NCBI RefSeq assembly: GCF_028401415.2
Contig: NZ_CP171821.2
Coordinates: forward strand, 2,294,001 to 2,358,000
Direction: 5' to 3'
Length of the DNA: 64,000 nucleotides
From: Glaciecola sp028401415
GTDB taxonomy: Bacteria; Pseudomonadota; Gammaproteobacteria; Enterobacterales; Alteromonadaceae
Shown here piece after piece: positions 55,077 through 63,474 of the stretch. The notes beneath the pieces were generated by a model, which worked only from the letters and a program-made list of their open reading frames with translations, was not told the DNA's origin and ran no database searches. How positions within the stretch are numbered: position 1 is the stretch's first letter; every line of letters begins with the position of its first letter. The position numbers and the translations under genes are program-made.

Positions 55077-55925
55077 ATGAAACACACTCAAATTAGATTA
55101 TTCTTGCTGGCGCTTGCGTATAGTTTGTTTATGGCTAGCACCTTTGCCACTTCGCAGGAATCGGAGCAAATCGAGCAAATCGAGCAAGAAAACAATCTAG
55201 AAAATGAACCAACAAAAGAGCTTCCAATGTCACTACAACCCATGGTACATACCGCCGAGTGGGCGGTTGACTGGTGGTTACCGCGCCATCAACAAAAATT
55301 GGCAGAATTAGAACAACGCAATTTCGATATTGACCTAGTATTTCTAGGTGATTCTATTACTCACAATTGGGAGTCGAAAGGAAAAGAGCACTGGCAAACG
55401 TTCTATGCCGAGCGAAAAGCGCTTAACTTAGGATTTGGTGGAGACCGCACAGAGCATGTGCTTTGGAGGCTGCAGAATAATGCGATTGATGGTATTGATC
55501 CAAAACTTCTCGTGCTACTAATCGGCACCAACAATACCGGTCACAGGCAAGACCCAGCGGATGAAACTGCCTTAGGCATTCGTGCTATTTTAGATGAATT
55601 AGTCACACGCTTACCAAATACAAAAATTCTTATGCTTGCTGTTTTTCCACGCGGTGAAACGGCCTCTGATCCACTTAGAATTTTAAATACACAAGTGAAT
55701 AAGCAGATCCAAAAGTTTGCTGACAATAATTCGATTTTTTGGCTAAATATCAACCACATGTTTTTAACTGAAGACGGTGTATTACCTAAATCAGTGATGA
55801 ATGATTTTTTACATCCAGAGTCTGAGCAGTATCGTAGATGGGCATTGGCCATTGAGCCCTATGTAAAACGCTTTGTAGACAATGCACCTAAACCTACTGA
55901 CGCTGAACCTAAAGATATAAGGTAG
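55077..55925 (+). CDS. exported GDSL/SGNH-type hydrolase
   Basis: 282 residues. Signal peptide (LFLLALAYSLFMASTFA), a Glu/Gln-rich linker with SEQIEQIEQE repeats, then the SGNH fold: block I FLGDSITHNW (Ser nucleophile near 93), block II GFGGDRTEHV (Gly), block III LIGTNNTG (Asn) and block V DFLHPE (Asp/His). Resembles PAF acetylhydrolase-like GDSL esterases; substrate unknown. It ends exactly where the convergent serine hydrolase begins (no gap). Confidence 0.88.
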   Translation: MKHTQIRLFLLALAYSLFMASTFATSQESEQIEQIEQENNLENEPTKELPMSLQPMVHTAEWAVDWWLPRHQQKLAELEQRNFDIDLVFLGDSITHNWESKGKEHWQTFYAERKALNLGFGGDRTEHVLWRLQNNAIDGIDPKLLVLLIGTNNTGHRQDPADETALGIRAILDELVTRLPNTKILMLAVFPRGETASDPLRILNTQVNKQIQKFADNNSIFWLNINHMFLTEDGVLPKSVMNDFLHPESEQYRRWALAIEPYVKRFVDNAPKPTDAEPKDIR

Positions 55926-57107
55926 TTACTTTTGTTGTTGTCGTAGATTCATTGCCGACGACAAACGCTTAAAAAACGCATTGTAAAAAGCGACTTTATC
56001 AATGCGTTTTTCATCATCTTCCCCCATTCTCACCACTACCATATTCCATTGCGGTATCACAAACAGCATATTGTTATTAAAGCCACGAGCGTAAAACATA
56101 CCTTTGGGTGCATCAGGCATTTGCCATTGACCGTCACGATTTTGCCCGTTTACCCACCAGTTGAACCCGTAGTAACCAACCCCGTCTATACTCTTGCGAT
56201 CAGTCTCGGCGACAGGAATCTGAAGGCTCACCTGATTTCGCGTGGCTTGTTCGATCCAATCTTTGCTTAACAGTTGCTTACCGTCATCGCTTTTGTCATC
56301 TATCATCGTGTTTTGATAGGGATAGTGACCTTCGTTCAGCATGAGCATGCCGTATTTGGCAAGTGATACTGCAGAGAGCTCTATGCCTCCGGGAGCATAG
56401 TTCATATCAAAGCCACTAATTGCATCACTTTCATGCCACCACGCCCATTCATTTACTCCCATCGGTTTCATTAGACGACTATCTAGATAATCGTAAAGAG
56501 ATTCACCAGCAATCTTGGTCAATACTGCGCCTAAAATAATCATTGCTTCATCCCAATATGCATAGGCACTCCCGGGCACAAACAAGGGTGATGCTTGCAA
56601 AAATGGCGTCTTCGACCAGTCCTCACTGTCCTCATTCCAGCGATTTTCACCCGCCGCGTTGTAGCCAGACGTCATAGTAGTAAGATGCTTGAGAGTGACA
56701 TGGGAATAGTGATCACAATATTGCTTATCAATACTGCAAATCTTGGTATCTAGGGTGGTTTTACCGTCTTCAATTAATAAGCCAAGGGCAGTGCTGACGA
56801 AGCTCTTGGTAACCGAATAAACGTTGTGCACCTTGTGCACCTCTTCACCTGCGTATACGACTTCGTCGTCTTTGATAATAAGGGTTTGTGAAATCCCATC
56901 ACTTCCTGCATTCTTTTTAATGTAATCAAGCGCATATAAAAGCTTATCGTTGTCCAAAGCTTTCACTTCGCCGTCTTGCTTCGCGCTTGCCAGCATCCAG
57001 GGACCAAGCATCGATGGCTCATCGAGCTCAGCTGCAAGACTCTCAGAGCCAAACGGGACAAGTGTAAAAGCAAATACTATTGCTAATGTGCATAATTGTA
57101 GTTTCAT
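55926..57107 (-). CDS. serine hydrolase, class C beta-lactamase family
   Basis: 393-residue exported protein (signal peptide ending near SLAAE). The S-x-x-K motif SVTKSF (near residue 98) provides the nucleophile, and the YAYWDEA Tyr motif comes near residue 183. A late GMFYARGFNNN segment corresponds to the third motif, and the fold is that of DD-peptidase/esterase-like 'beta-lactamase' proteins. Such proteins are usually esterases or peptidases, not resistance enzymes; no substrate can be inferred. Tail-to-tail with the GDSL gene. Confidence 0.87.
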   Translation of the reverse strand: MKLQLCTLAIVFAFTLVPFGSESLAAELDEPSMLGPWMLASAKQDGEVKALDNDKLLYALDYIKKNAGSDGISQTLIIKDDEVVYAGEEVHKVHNVYSVTKSFVSTALGLLIEDGKTTLDTKICSIDKQYCDHYSHVTLKHLTTMTSGYNAAGENRWNEDSEDWSKTPFLQASPLFVPGSAYAYWDEAMIILGAVLTKIAGESLYDYLDSRLMKPMGVNEWAWWHESDAISGFDMNYAPGGIELSAVSLAKYGMLMLNEGHYPYQNTMIDDKSDDGKQLLSKDWIEQATRNQVSLQIPVAETDRKSIDGVGYYGFNWWVNGQNRDGQWQMPDAPKGMFYARGFNNNMLFVIPQWNMVVVRMGEDDEKRIDKVAFYNAFFKRLSSAMNLRQQQK

Positions 57108-57309
57108 AGTTCACAACCCAGACAAAATAGAATGATGAGCATACATTAAATCCAGAATGTAGCTTAGCCCCTCGCTTAAAAATTGATAAGTAAAAATATA
57201 TAAAGTAATTGTTCAAACGAGATTGCTTTGGTGATCATGATAGGATTGCCAATGATCTTTAAAAGTTAACCCTACACTTTTTATCGAACAAAAATAAGAA
57301 TGAGAACAC

Positions 57310-58638
57310 ATGAGACAATTTGCCGAGCAATTTTTTAAGCTTCAAGAAAAAGGCGCTAGCTTTAAAAATGAATGCATAGCGGGGCTCACTACATTTGCTG
57401 CCATGTCATACATTTTAGTGGTCAATCCGAATATTCTGGCAGCTGGCGGAATGCCTATTGAAGGATTAATTACTGTTACTGCATTGGCGGCGTGTTTCGG
57501 TACCTTGATGATGGCACTGATGACGAATTACCCCGTCGCACTAGCACCTGGAATGGGTTTAAATGCCTTTTTTGCTTTCACCATTTGCATTGGGCGTGAT
57601 ATTCCTTGGGATGCCGCCTTAGGCATAGTATTTTACAACGGAGTACTATTCGTACTGCTCTCGCTTACTGGCGTTAGAACGAAAATCGCAGATTCGATTC
57701 CCCAAGCACTTAAAGTAGGAGTGCAATGTGGAATCGGCTTGTTTATTGCGTTTATTGGACTGAAAAATGCTGGTCTGATTATTGACAACTCTGCCACATT
57801 GGTCAGTTTAGGTGATTTGTCTGAGCCGTCTGTGATGCTCGCTTTATTTGGTATTGTGTTCACCTTAATTCTGGTGGTGAAGCGAGTAACAGGCGCCATT
57901 TTGATTTCTGTGGTTCTTTTAAGTATTGCGGGTGTATTTATCATGGTCAGTGGACAGCCACTCACCGCGACACCCGATGCGATCGTAGGCCTACCACACT
58001 CAATCGGCGATACCTTTTTTGCAATGGATTTAATGTATCCGTTGCTGAACTTTGCACAAACTTGGGATTTAATTTTTGCCCTTCTTTTTGTCAATATGTT
58101 TGACACTATCGGCACACTTATTGGCGTATCGCGCAAAGCAAAACTACTCGATAGCACTGGTAAACTTCCTAAATTTGGTCGCGCAATGACCGCTGACGCA
58201 GGAGCAAGCGTTGTGGGTGCAGCTCTTGGAACATCACCTGTAACCTCGTATGTTGAATCAGCAGCGGGCGTCTCGTCTGGGGGCAAAACCGGTCTTACCG
58301 CAGTCGTCGTTGCACTTTGTTTTTTGTTGTCACTATTTTTAACGCCCGTAATGGAAGTGATTCCGTTGATGGCAACTACGCCAGCATTGGTAATGGTGGG
58401 TATTTTCATGATGGAGTCTTTTCGGCAGTTAGACTTCGACGATATGACATCAATGGCAACGGCTACCGTAGCAATGATCGCAATGCCTTTGACATTTAGT
58501 ATAAGCGAGGGGATCGCAATTGGCTTTATTGTGTACACGGGTATAAAGGTTGGCGCTGGCAAGTTCAAAGAGGTTTCGCTACTTACCTATATACTTGCTG
58601 CGGTATTCTTGCTTCGGTATATCTTTGGTTTAACATGA
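57310..58638 (+). CDS. NCS2-family purine permease (AzgA/AdeP-like)
   Basis: 442-residue inner-membrane transporter with about 12-14 helices. Begins FFKLQEKGASFKNECIAGLTTFAAMSYILVVNPNIL, the AzgA-type N-terminus; APGMGLNAFFAFTICIG and LFVNMFDTIGTLIGVSRKA (with the conserved Asp) and TSPVTSYVESAAGVSSGGKTGLTA are the substrate-site blocks of guanine/hypoxanthine/adenine H+ symporters. Purine specificity is a family-level inference. I saw no purine riboswitch in the 200 bases upstream. It converges on intron copy 2. Confidence 0.92.
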   Translation: MRQFAEQFFKLQEKGASFKNECIAGLTTFAAMSYILVVNPNILAAGGMPIEGLITVTALAACFGTLMMALMTNYPVALAPGMGLNAFFAFTICIGRDIPWDAALGIVFYNGVLFVLLSLTGVRTKIADSIPQALKVGVQCGIGLFIAFIGLKNAGLIIDNSATLVSLGDLSEPSVMLALFGIVFTLILVVKRVTGAILISVVLLSIAGVFIMVSGQPLTATPDAIVGLPHSIGDTFFAMDLMYPLLNFAQTWDLIFALLFVNMFDTIGTLIGVSRKAKLLDSTGKLPKFGRAMTADAGASVVGAALGTSPVTSYVESAAGVSSGGKTGLTAVVVALCFLLSLFLTPVMEVIPLMATTPALVMVGIFMMESFRQLDFDDMTSMATATVAMIAMPLTFSISEGIAIGFIVYTGIKVGAGKFKEVSLLTYILAAVFLLRYIFGLT

Positions 58639-58653
58639 CATCAAAGCTGTGCG

Positions 58654-60581
58654 ATTGAGTAGGAGGAGAGTTTACACTCTCCGTCCTCTCACACCACCGG
58701 ACGTACGGTTCCGTATCACGGCGGTTCATGTTAAATACTTGAGACGATGATAATAGTCCATTAATGATATTAAACCTAGGCTGTCGAAGAACTTTTTAGG
58801 TAGTGCTTGATTCATGTGAGAAGCCCCTGAGTTGAACCAAGGTCCGCTGCCATTCGTCGCGCTTGTCGCCGCCCTCGCTTCATCAATACCCAATCCGATT
58901 AGTCTCTTAATGCGTGTGTGAACACGTTTCCATTGACGCCATAAAATCTTGCGTAGATGTCGGCGAAGCCAGCCATCCAAGTCAAGAAGTACCTTTTTGA
59001 CGTCTATATGTCGGAAGTAAGTTATCCAGCCTCGCAGTTTCAGGTTCAGCTTTTCCACCGTACGGTGAATTGACCATCCTCTTGCACTGCGCAGTGTATG
59101 TTTTACGTCCTTTTTAAAACGCATTTGCACCGCAGGCGCTATTCGCAATCGAACATTTTGCTTGCGATGACAGACACTATACCCCAAGAACTTTCGTTGC
59201 CACGGTCGACCCACATCACTTTTCTCTTTGTTCACCTTTAATTTTAAGGTGCTCTCTAAGAAACTCGTCACGCTTTTCAATACACGATGTCCTGCACGCT
59301 CGCTTTTGACGTAGATATTACAGTCATCAGCATAGCGACAGAACTTATGCCCTCGGCGCTCAAGCTCTCTATCTAAGTCGGTCAATATGATGTTCGACAG
59401 TAACGGCGATAATGGTCCACCTTGAGGTGTCCCCATCACCCGTTGACTGGTTTTGTCATTCTGTGACACACCTGCCCTCAGATAAGCACGAATGAGTTTA
59501 AGCACCGCTTTATCCTTGACATGGCGCGCTATTCTCGACATCAATATGTCGTGATTAACATTGTCGAAGAACTTCTCCAAGTCGATATCGACCACCCATC
59601 TATAACCTTCCTCGATATAGGCTCGCGCTTGTTGAACAGCTTGCCCTGCATCGCGATGCGGCCTAAATCCATAACTATTCTCTGAGAACTGCTCCTCAAA
59701 TATAGGACTTAATACCTGATGTATCGCTTGCTGAATCAATCTGTCCAACACCGTTGGGATGCCTAATTCGCGTTGCCCACCGCCTGCTTTAGGAATACTC
59801 ACCTTAAGCACCGCTTGTGGACAATAACGCCCTGCCAATAAATCGGCTTTGTGGTCTTGCCAGCGTGTTTGCAGATACGCTTTAAGCGCATCTACACTCA
59901 TACCGTCAACTCCTGCCGCCCCTTTATTGCGCATAACTCGCTGATAAGCACCTTGCATATTAGGTCTTGATAGTATCTTTTCGAGTAAGGTCATCGTCTC
60001 CTCATGAGAGTAAATCCTTGTGCGCCGCGTGGCTTGAAGCCTTATTCACCTACTCTTGCAGATACTGTCTGCACCCCTTGGCGATAATCAGCTATATCTC
60101 AGTAGCTGTTTCTGCTCCTTCTACCCTCATCGAGCACTTGGCTCTCAAACCATTTAACATGTTCAGCCCTTCAGTTGACGGCAATCAACCTACTATGGCC
60201 TCGGCTGACTTCTGTTTACCCATCTCAATACCTCTCGATATTAATAGCCAGTGGCAGATAAACAGACCTCCCAAGGTAATGCGCGTGACCTTCACACTTA
60301 TGCCCGCCGTATCTACGTCCGCAGTTTCTGGACAAGTATTGGGCTTTGAAGATAATGGCCTTCTCACCCACTGCGACCGCCTCATATACGATTCCTGTTC
60401 GTCAGGCCAGTGCTTTGCTTTCGGCTTTCTTCAGATTTCACCTCACGATGAACACCCTTGCCGTTCAGCTAATTATTCCCCTTGTCGGGCTAATAGTGGA
60501 CTTTCACCACCAAGTCATCTGATCGCCACCATGCGTATCAGAACAGCACCATTAAGGCGCTACGCGCCATACTTGGCGCAC
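58654..60581 (-). mobile_element. group IIC intron copy 2, 1,928 bp, behind a terminator distal to nusG
   Basis: Same boundaries as copy 1, shifted by exactly 25,411 bases: GTGCGCC start at 60581, end ...CTACTCAAT at 58654. The 5' exon is a hairpin plus T-run (CCCCG...CGGGG then ATTTTTTATG). Only two base differences from copy 1 were noticed (58840 and 58846), both inside the RT gene. The 3' end is 15 bases past the permease stop codon. Confidence 0.92.
58726..59994 (-). CDS. ltrA: group IIC intron reverse transcriptase/maturase, copy 2
   Basis: 422 residues, identical to the copy at 33315 except for Ser instead of Arg in the NGSGPWFN segment near the C-terminus. All RT motifs including YADD, and the maturase domain, are present; no endonuclease domain. 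Either copy could mobilise the other in trans. Confidence 0.95.
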   Translation of the reverse strand: MTLLEKILSRPNMQGAYQRVMRNKGAAGVDGMSVDALKAYLQTRWQDHKADLLAGRYCPQAVLKVSIPKAGGGQRELGIPTVLDRLIQQAIHQVLSPIFEEQFSENSYGFRPHRDAGQAVQQARAYIEEGYRWVVDIDLEKFFDNVNHDILMSRIARHVKDKAVLKLIRAYLRAGVSQNDKTSQRVMGTPQGGPLSPLLSNIILTDLDRELERRGHKFCRYADDCNIYVKSERAGHRVLKSVTSFLESTLKLKVNKEKSDVGRPWQRKFLGYSVCHRKQNVRLRIAPAVQMRFKKDVKHTLRSARGWSIHRTVEKLNLKLRGWITYFRHIDVKKVLLDLDGWLRRHLRKILWRQWKRVHTRIKRLIGLGIDEARAATSATNGSGPWFNSGASHMNQALPKKFFDSLGLISLMDYYHRLKYLT

Positions 60582-60588
60582 CATAAAA

Positions 60589-60616
60589 AATCCCCGGCGA
60601 GTTAACGACGGGGATT
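60589..60616 (-). terminator. terminator used as intron target
   Basis: AATCCCCG / CGGGGATT stem with a 12-base loop and a T-run on the minus strand, 3 bases from the intron start. It is the first terminator beyond nusG (224 bases downstream), so it most likely ends the secE-nusG transcript. Confidence 0.85.
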
Positions 60617-60623
60617 CCAATAA

Positions 60624-60812
60624 TTAACCCGAACTCTGGATAAGAGGCAGTGCAGGAATATAAAAAGTGCTGAGATTTCAGATTGTTAGACTCAGTAGTC
60701 CTAATGGCGTGGAGGACAAGGCGTAAAAGTGATTCTATTGCTCACTTTTATAACGCAGTAATCCGCGCCATTAGGGCTGCTGAGCGCTGTCTCTTATCCA
60801 GAGTTCGGGTTA
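60624..60812. mobile_element. 189-bp fold-back MITE downstream of nusG
   Basis: Terminal inverted repeats of about 24 bases (TTAACCCGAACTCTGGATAA at both ends) continue with an inner imperfect inverted repeat (CTCAGtAGtCCTAATGGCG / its complement; AAAAGTGA / TCACTTTT), so nearly the whole element can fold on itself. TAA on both sides may be a target duplication. No ORF. The nusG stop codon is 28 bases away. Confidence 0.85.
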
Positions 60813-60839
60813 ATAACAGTGGATTATATGCGTTTAGCC

Positions 60840-61376
60840 TTAGCCCTTTTCAACCTGACCAAACTCTAGCTCAACTGGCGTAGAGCGCCCGAATATTAAT
60901 ACAGATACTTTCAAGCGGCTTTTCTCGTAGTCTACTTCTTCTACTACGCCGTTGAAATCAGCAAAGGGACCGTCAGTAACACGAACCACTTCGCCTGGCT
61001 CAAAGAGTGTCTTCGGTTTAGGCTTATCTACAGACTCTTCAAGGCGATTTAAAATGGCATCCGCTTCTTTTTGCGTGATCGGCATAGGTCGATCCGACGT
61101 TCCGCCAATAAAGCCCAGCACTCGTGGGATACTCTTAACCAAATGCCACGAATCTTCATTCATTTCCATTTCGACCAACACGTAACCAGGAAAAAACTTA
61201 CGCTCTGACTTGCGTTTTTGTCCAGCTCGCATTTCGACGACTTCTTCAGTAGGGACCAGTATCTCACCGAAATACTCTTCCATACCGTGCATCTTAATGT
61301 ACTCTTCTAGCGTCTTCTTAACGCGTGCCTCATATTGCGAGAATGCTTGTACAACGTACCATTTCTTATCCGCCAT
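60840..61376 (-). CDS. nusG: transcription termination/antitermination factor NusG
   Basis: 178 residues. NGN domain from the start (KKWYVVQAFSQYEARVKKTLEEYI), the PTEEVVEMRAGQKRKSERKFFPGYVLVEMEM segment, and a KOW domain at the end (FEPGEVVRVTDGPFADFNGVVEEVDYEKSRLKVSVLIFGR). Binds RNA polymerase and Rho or S10. Three bases after secE. The usual downstream neighbour rplK is absent here and lies 7.4 kb away. Confidence 0.98.
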   Translation of the reverse strand: MADKKWYVVQAFSQYEARVKKTLEEYIKMHGMEEYFGEILVPTEEVVEMRAGQKRKSERKFFPGYVLVEMEMNEDSWHLVKSIPRVLGFIGGTSDRPMPITQKEADAILNRLEESVDKPKPKTLFEPGEVVRVTDGPFADFNGVVEEVDYEKSRLKVSVLIFGRSTPVELEFGQVEKG

Positions 61377-61379
61377 CGT

Positions 61380-61757
61380 CTACGCTCCGATACCCGTGAC
61401 TAATCCAATGAGAAAAACAAGCACCATGTCGATAAGGTACAACATCAAACCAACGACCGCGGTAGCAAACAAAATAATCAAAGTCATACGAACCACTTCT
61501 TGTCGGGTCGGCCATACTACTTTACGCACTTCTAATCGCGCATCTTTGGCGAAGGTTAAAAAGGTCTGCCCTTTTTGTGTAGTCGCGGCAATACCCAAGG
61601 CAATGACGACTACTGCCACGGCAACTAGCGCTCGATACAAAACGGATATCTCGTCATACGACTCATACGCATATACAAGACCGCCTAATAGCGCAAACAC
61701 CACTAGCCATTTAATTATGTCTAATGGGTTAGATGAACTTTCTGCCTTCTCACTCAT
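61380..61757 (-). CDS. secE: preprotein translocase subunit SecE
   Basis: 125 residues, three helices like the E. coli type (about 13-31, 43-60 and 93-123). The conserved cytoplasmic amphipathic segment FLTFAKDARLEVRKVVWPTRQEVVRMTLII precedes the essential third helix. Forms the SecYEG channel. It follows tRNA-Trp and precedes nusG, the usual order. Confidence 0.97.
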   Translation of the reverse strand: MSEKAESSSNPLDIIKWLVVFALLGGLVYAYESYDEISVLYRALVAVAVVVIALGIAATTQKGQTFLTFAKDARLEVRKVVWPTRQEVVRMTLIILFATAVVGLMLYLIDMVLVFLIGLVTGIGA

Positions 61758-61822
61758 TCGTGTTACCTTTGCGAAATACCGCGTATTGAGGCGATATTAT
61801 CAATCTGTTTATTTATCTAAAG

Positions 61823-61899
61823 TGGCAGGGGTGGAGGGACTCGAACCCCCAACCATCGGTTTTGGAGACCGCTGTTCTACCAATTCGAACTACACCCCT
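61823..61899 (-). tRNA. trpT: tRNA-Trp (anticodon CCA)
   Basis: 77 bases; the acceptor stem AGGGGTG / CACCCCT pairs, the CCA end is encoded, the T-arm is GTTCGAGTC and the anticodon loop reads CTCCAAA. Directly upstream of secE, as in many gammaproteobacteria. One extra D-loop base compared with the E. coli gene. Confidence 0.97.
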
Positions 61900-62135
61900 A
61901 ACTCTGAACACTATCTAATCCCAGTTTGGGATAAAAAGTAGTTACACTACCCTTGTGAAGTTGTGAATCGTGTGGGAATCGTCAGCGTCATAAGGGAGGG
62001 AGCGGTATTATACTGACACCGTCAAATGATACAAGCTAAAACCGAATGTGTAAGCGATTATTTTGCACAAAGTAGCTTCAAGTTGCTTTTTTCAGGTATA
62101 TTTGAACATTAAAAGATGCTTTTAAGATTACGCAC

Positions 62136-62825
62136 ATGCAAAACCATGAACAGCAAGCTCTTGCAGATTTCATTGAATACCCAGAAGCTCAAATGCTTAG
62201 GCGAGCTGAGGACTTTTATAAAGACATAAAGCGACGCCACAGCATAAGAATGTTCAGCGAGCGCGCTGTTGACAAAGCTATTATTGAAAATTGCATAAAA
62301 GCGGCCGGGACAGCCCCGAACGGCGCCAATCGTCAGCCTTGGCATTTTGCCGCCATACATTCGGCCGATGTAAAACGTCAGGTTCGAGAGCAGGCAGAAG
62401 CTCACGAGCGAAGGTTTTACGGAGGTTCAGCGGGCGAGCAGTGGCTAGATGCACTTAAACCTTTAGGTACTGATGCACAAAAACCATACCTTGAAACGGC
62501 ACCATGGCTCATCGCTGTGTTTTCGCAAAAAAAATCAAGTTCTGATGAAAAGCAAAATGGCAGTGCTTCAAAGCAGCAAAACTATTACATTCATGAGTCT
62601 GTCGGGATAGCGACTGGCTTTTTGATTACCGCTTTACATCACGCCGGGCTTGCAACACTTACTCATACCCCTAAACCAATGAGTTTTTTGTCTAAAATAT
62701 GCAAGCGTCCTGACGATGAGCGCCCTTACATGCTTATTATTACGGGCTATCCTTCAGCGGATGCGACGGTGCCAACACATGCTTTACAAAAAAAAACTCT
62801 AGATGAAATCGCAAGCTTTTTATAA
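62136..62825 (+). CDS. nitroreductase-family FMN protein
   Basis: 229 residues. Family start KRRHSIRMFSERAVDKAIIENCIKAAGTAPNGANRQPWHFAAI (RRSIR.F and APNGANRQPW bind FMN), then ESVGIATGFLITALHHAGLATLTHTPKPMSFLSKI. Probable NAD(P)H-dependent reductase of quinones or nitro compounds; the physiological substrate is unknown, and an iodotyrosine-deiodinase-like branch is also possible. It converges on the lipoprotein gene 12 bases away. Confidence 0.85.
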   Translation: MQNHEQQALADFIEYPEAQMLRRAEDFYKDIKRRHSIRMFSERAVDKAIIENCIKAAGTAPNGANRQPWHFAAIHSADVKRQVREQAEAHERRFYGGSAGEQWLDALKPLGTDAQKPYLETAPWLIAVFSQKKSSSDEKQNGSASKQQNYYIHESVGIATGFLITALHHAGLATLTHTPKPMSFLSKICKRPDDERPYMLIITGYPSADATVPTHALQKKTLDEIASFL

Positions 62826-62837
62826 GGTTAGCTGCGA

Positions 62838-63404
62838 CTAAAATCCGCTTGCGTAAATCGGAGCCGCTCCCACCACCGCTTGCTCTTCATCAAACAGGAC
62901 AATAGCGGGGAAATACGATACGTAATTGCCTTGAGTAGCTTTATCAGCAACCCAGATCAAGTGATTTCCGTTTCTTAACTTACCTTTGTACTGGATTTGA
63001 ATATCGGTGAACTCATCATTATAGGTGAGCATAGACCGTTCCAACCAAAGCTGAAATCCAGACTGTGAAAGGCTTTTGCCTCGTTCTGTGCTTGGCCCAA
63101 GTGAAGTAGGCAAAGCACGAAGCTCCAGTTGGTGAAAAATGGCACGCATCGTCTTCGTATTTTGTTCATCTACTTGCAAATCGAGAGACAATGAGCACCT
63201 TAAGTACTCAGCCGAAATAATCTGATTTGCGAGGGTTTCGCTAATTCTAAAAGCAGCGCGCGCCTGCTCGTATTCCGCGCAACTACTTACCCGCATGCCG
63301 CTTTCTAGCGTAAGTGAGGACATTTTGCTCTCGGGTGGCTCTTGTGGACTCTGGCACGCAAACAAAGATAATGCGCTCGTTAAGATTAGAAAGTATATAC
63401 GCAT
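62838..63404 (-). CDS. hypothetical lipoprotein
   Basis: 188 residues. Signal peptide MRIYFLILTSALSLFAC with the lipobox Cys at 17, then a Pro/Glu-rich spacer (QSPQEPPES) and a soluble domain that ends in EEQAVVGAAPIYASGF. Family not recognised. It is probably cotranscribed with nothing else; the next gene upstream is 70 bases away. Confidence 0.68.
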   Translation of the reverse strand: MRIYFLILTSALSLFACQSPQEPPESKMSSLTLESGMRVSSCAEYEQARAAFRISETLANQIISAEYLRCSLSLDLQVDEQNTKTMRAIFHQLELRALPTSLGPSTERGKSLSQSGFQLWLERSMLTYNDEFTDIQIQYKGKLRNGNHLIWVADKATQGNYVSYFPAIVLFDEEQAVVGAAPIYASGF

Positions 63405-63474
63405 AATATTCGTCTTAATTTAAACGGCAATGACTGCGATGCTCGGAAAAGCTAAAAAGTTCAAAAACTTAATG

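Noticed and set aside
55926..57107. Serine hydrolase as an antibiotic-resistance beta-lactamase
   Set aside because: Only the fold-level SxxK motif is shared; such proteins are mostly esterases or DD-peptidases, and nothing here links it to resistance.
57108..57309. Purine riboswitch upstream of the NCS2 permease
   Set aside because: I found no purine aptamer pattern and no clear PurR box in the 200 bases before the gene.
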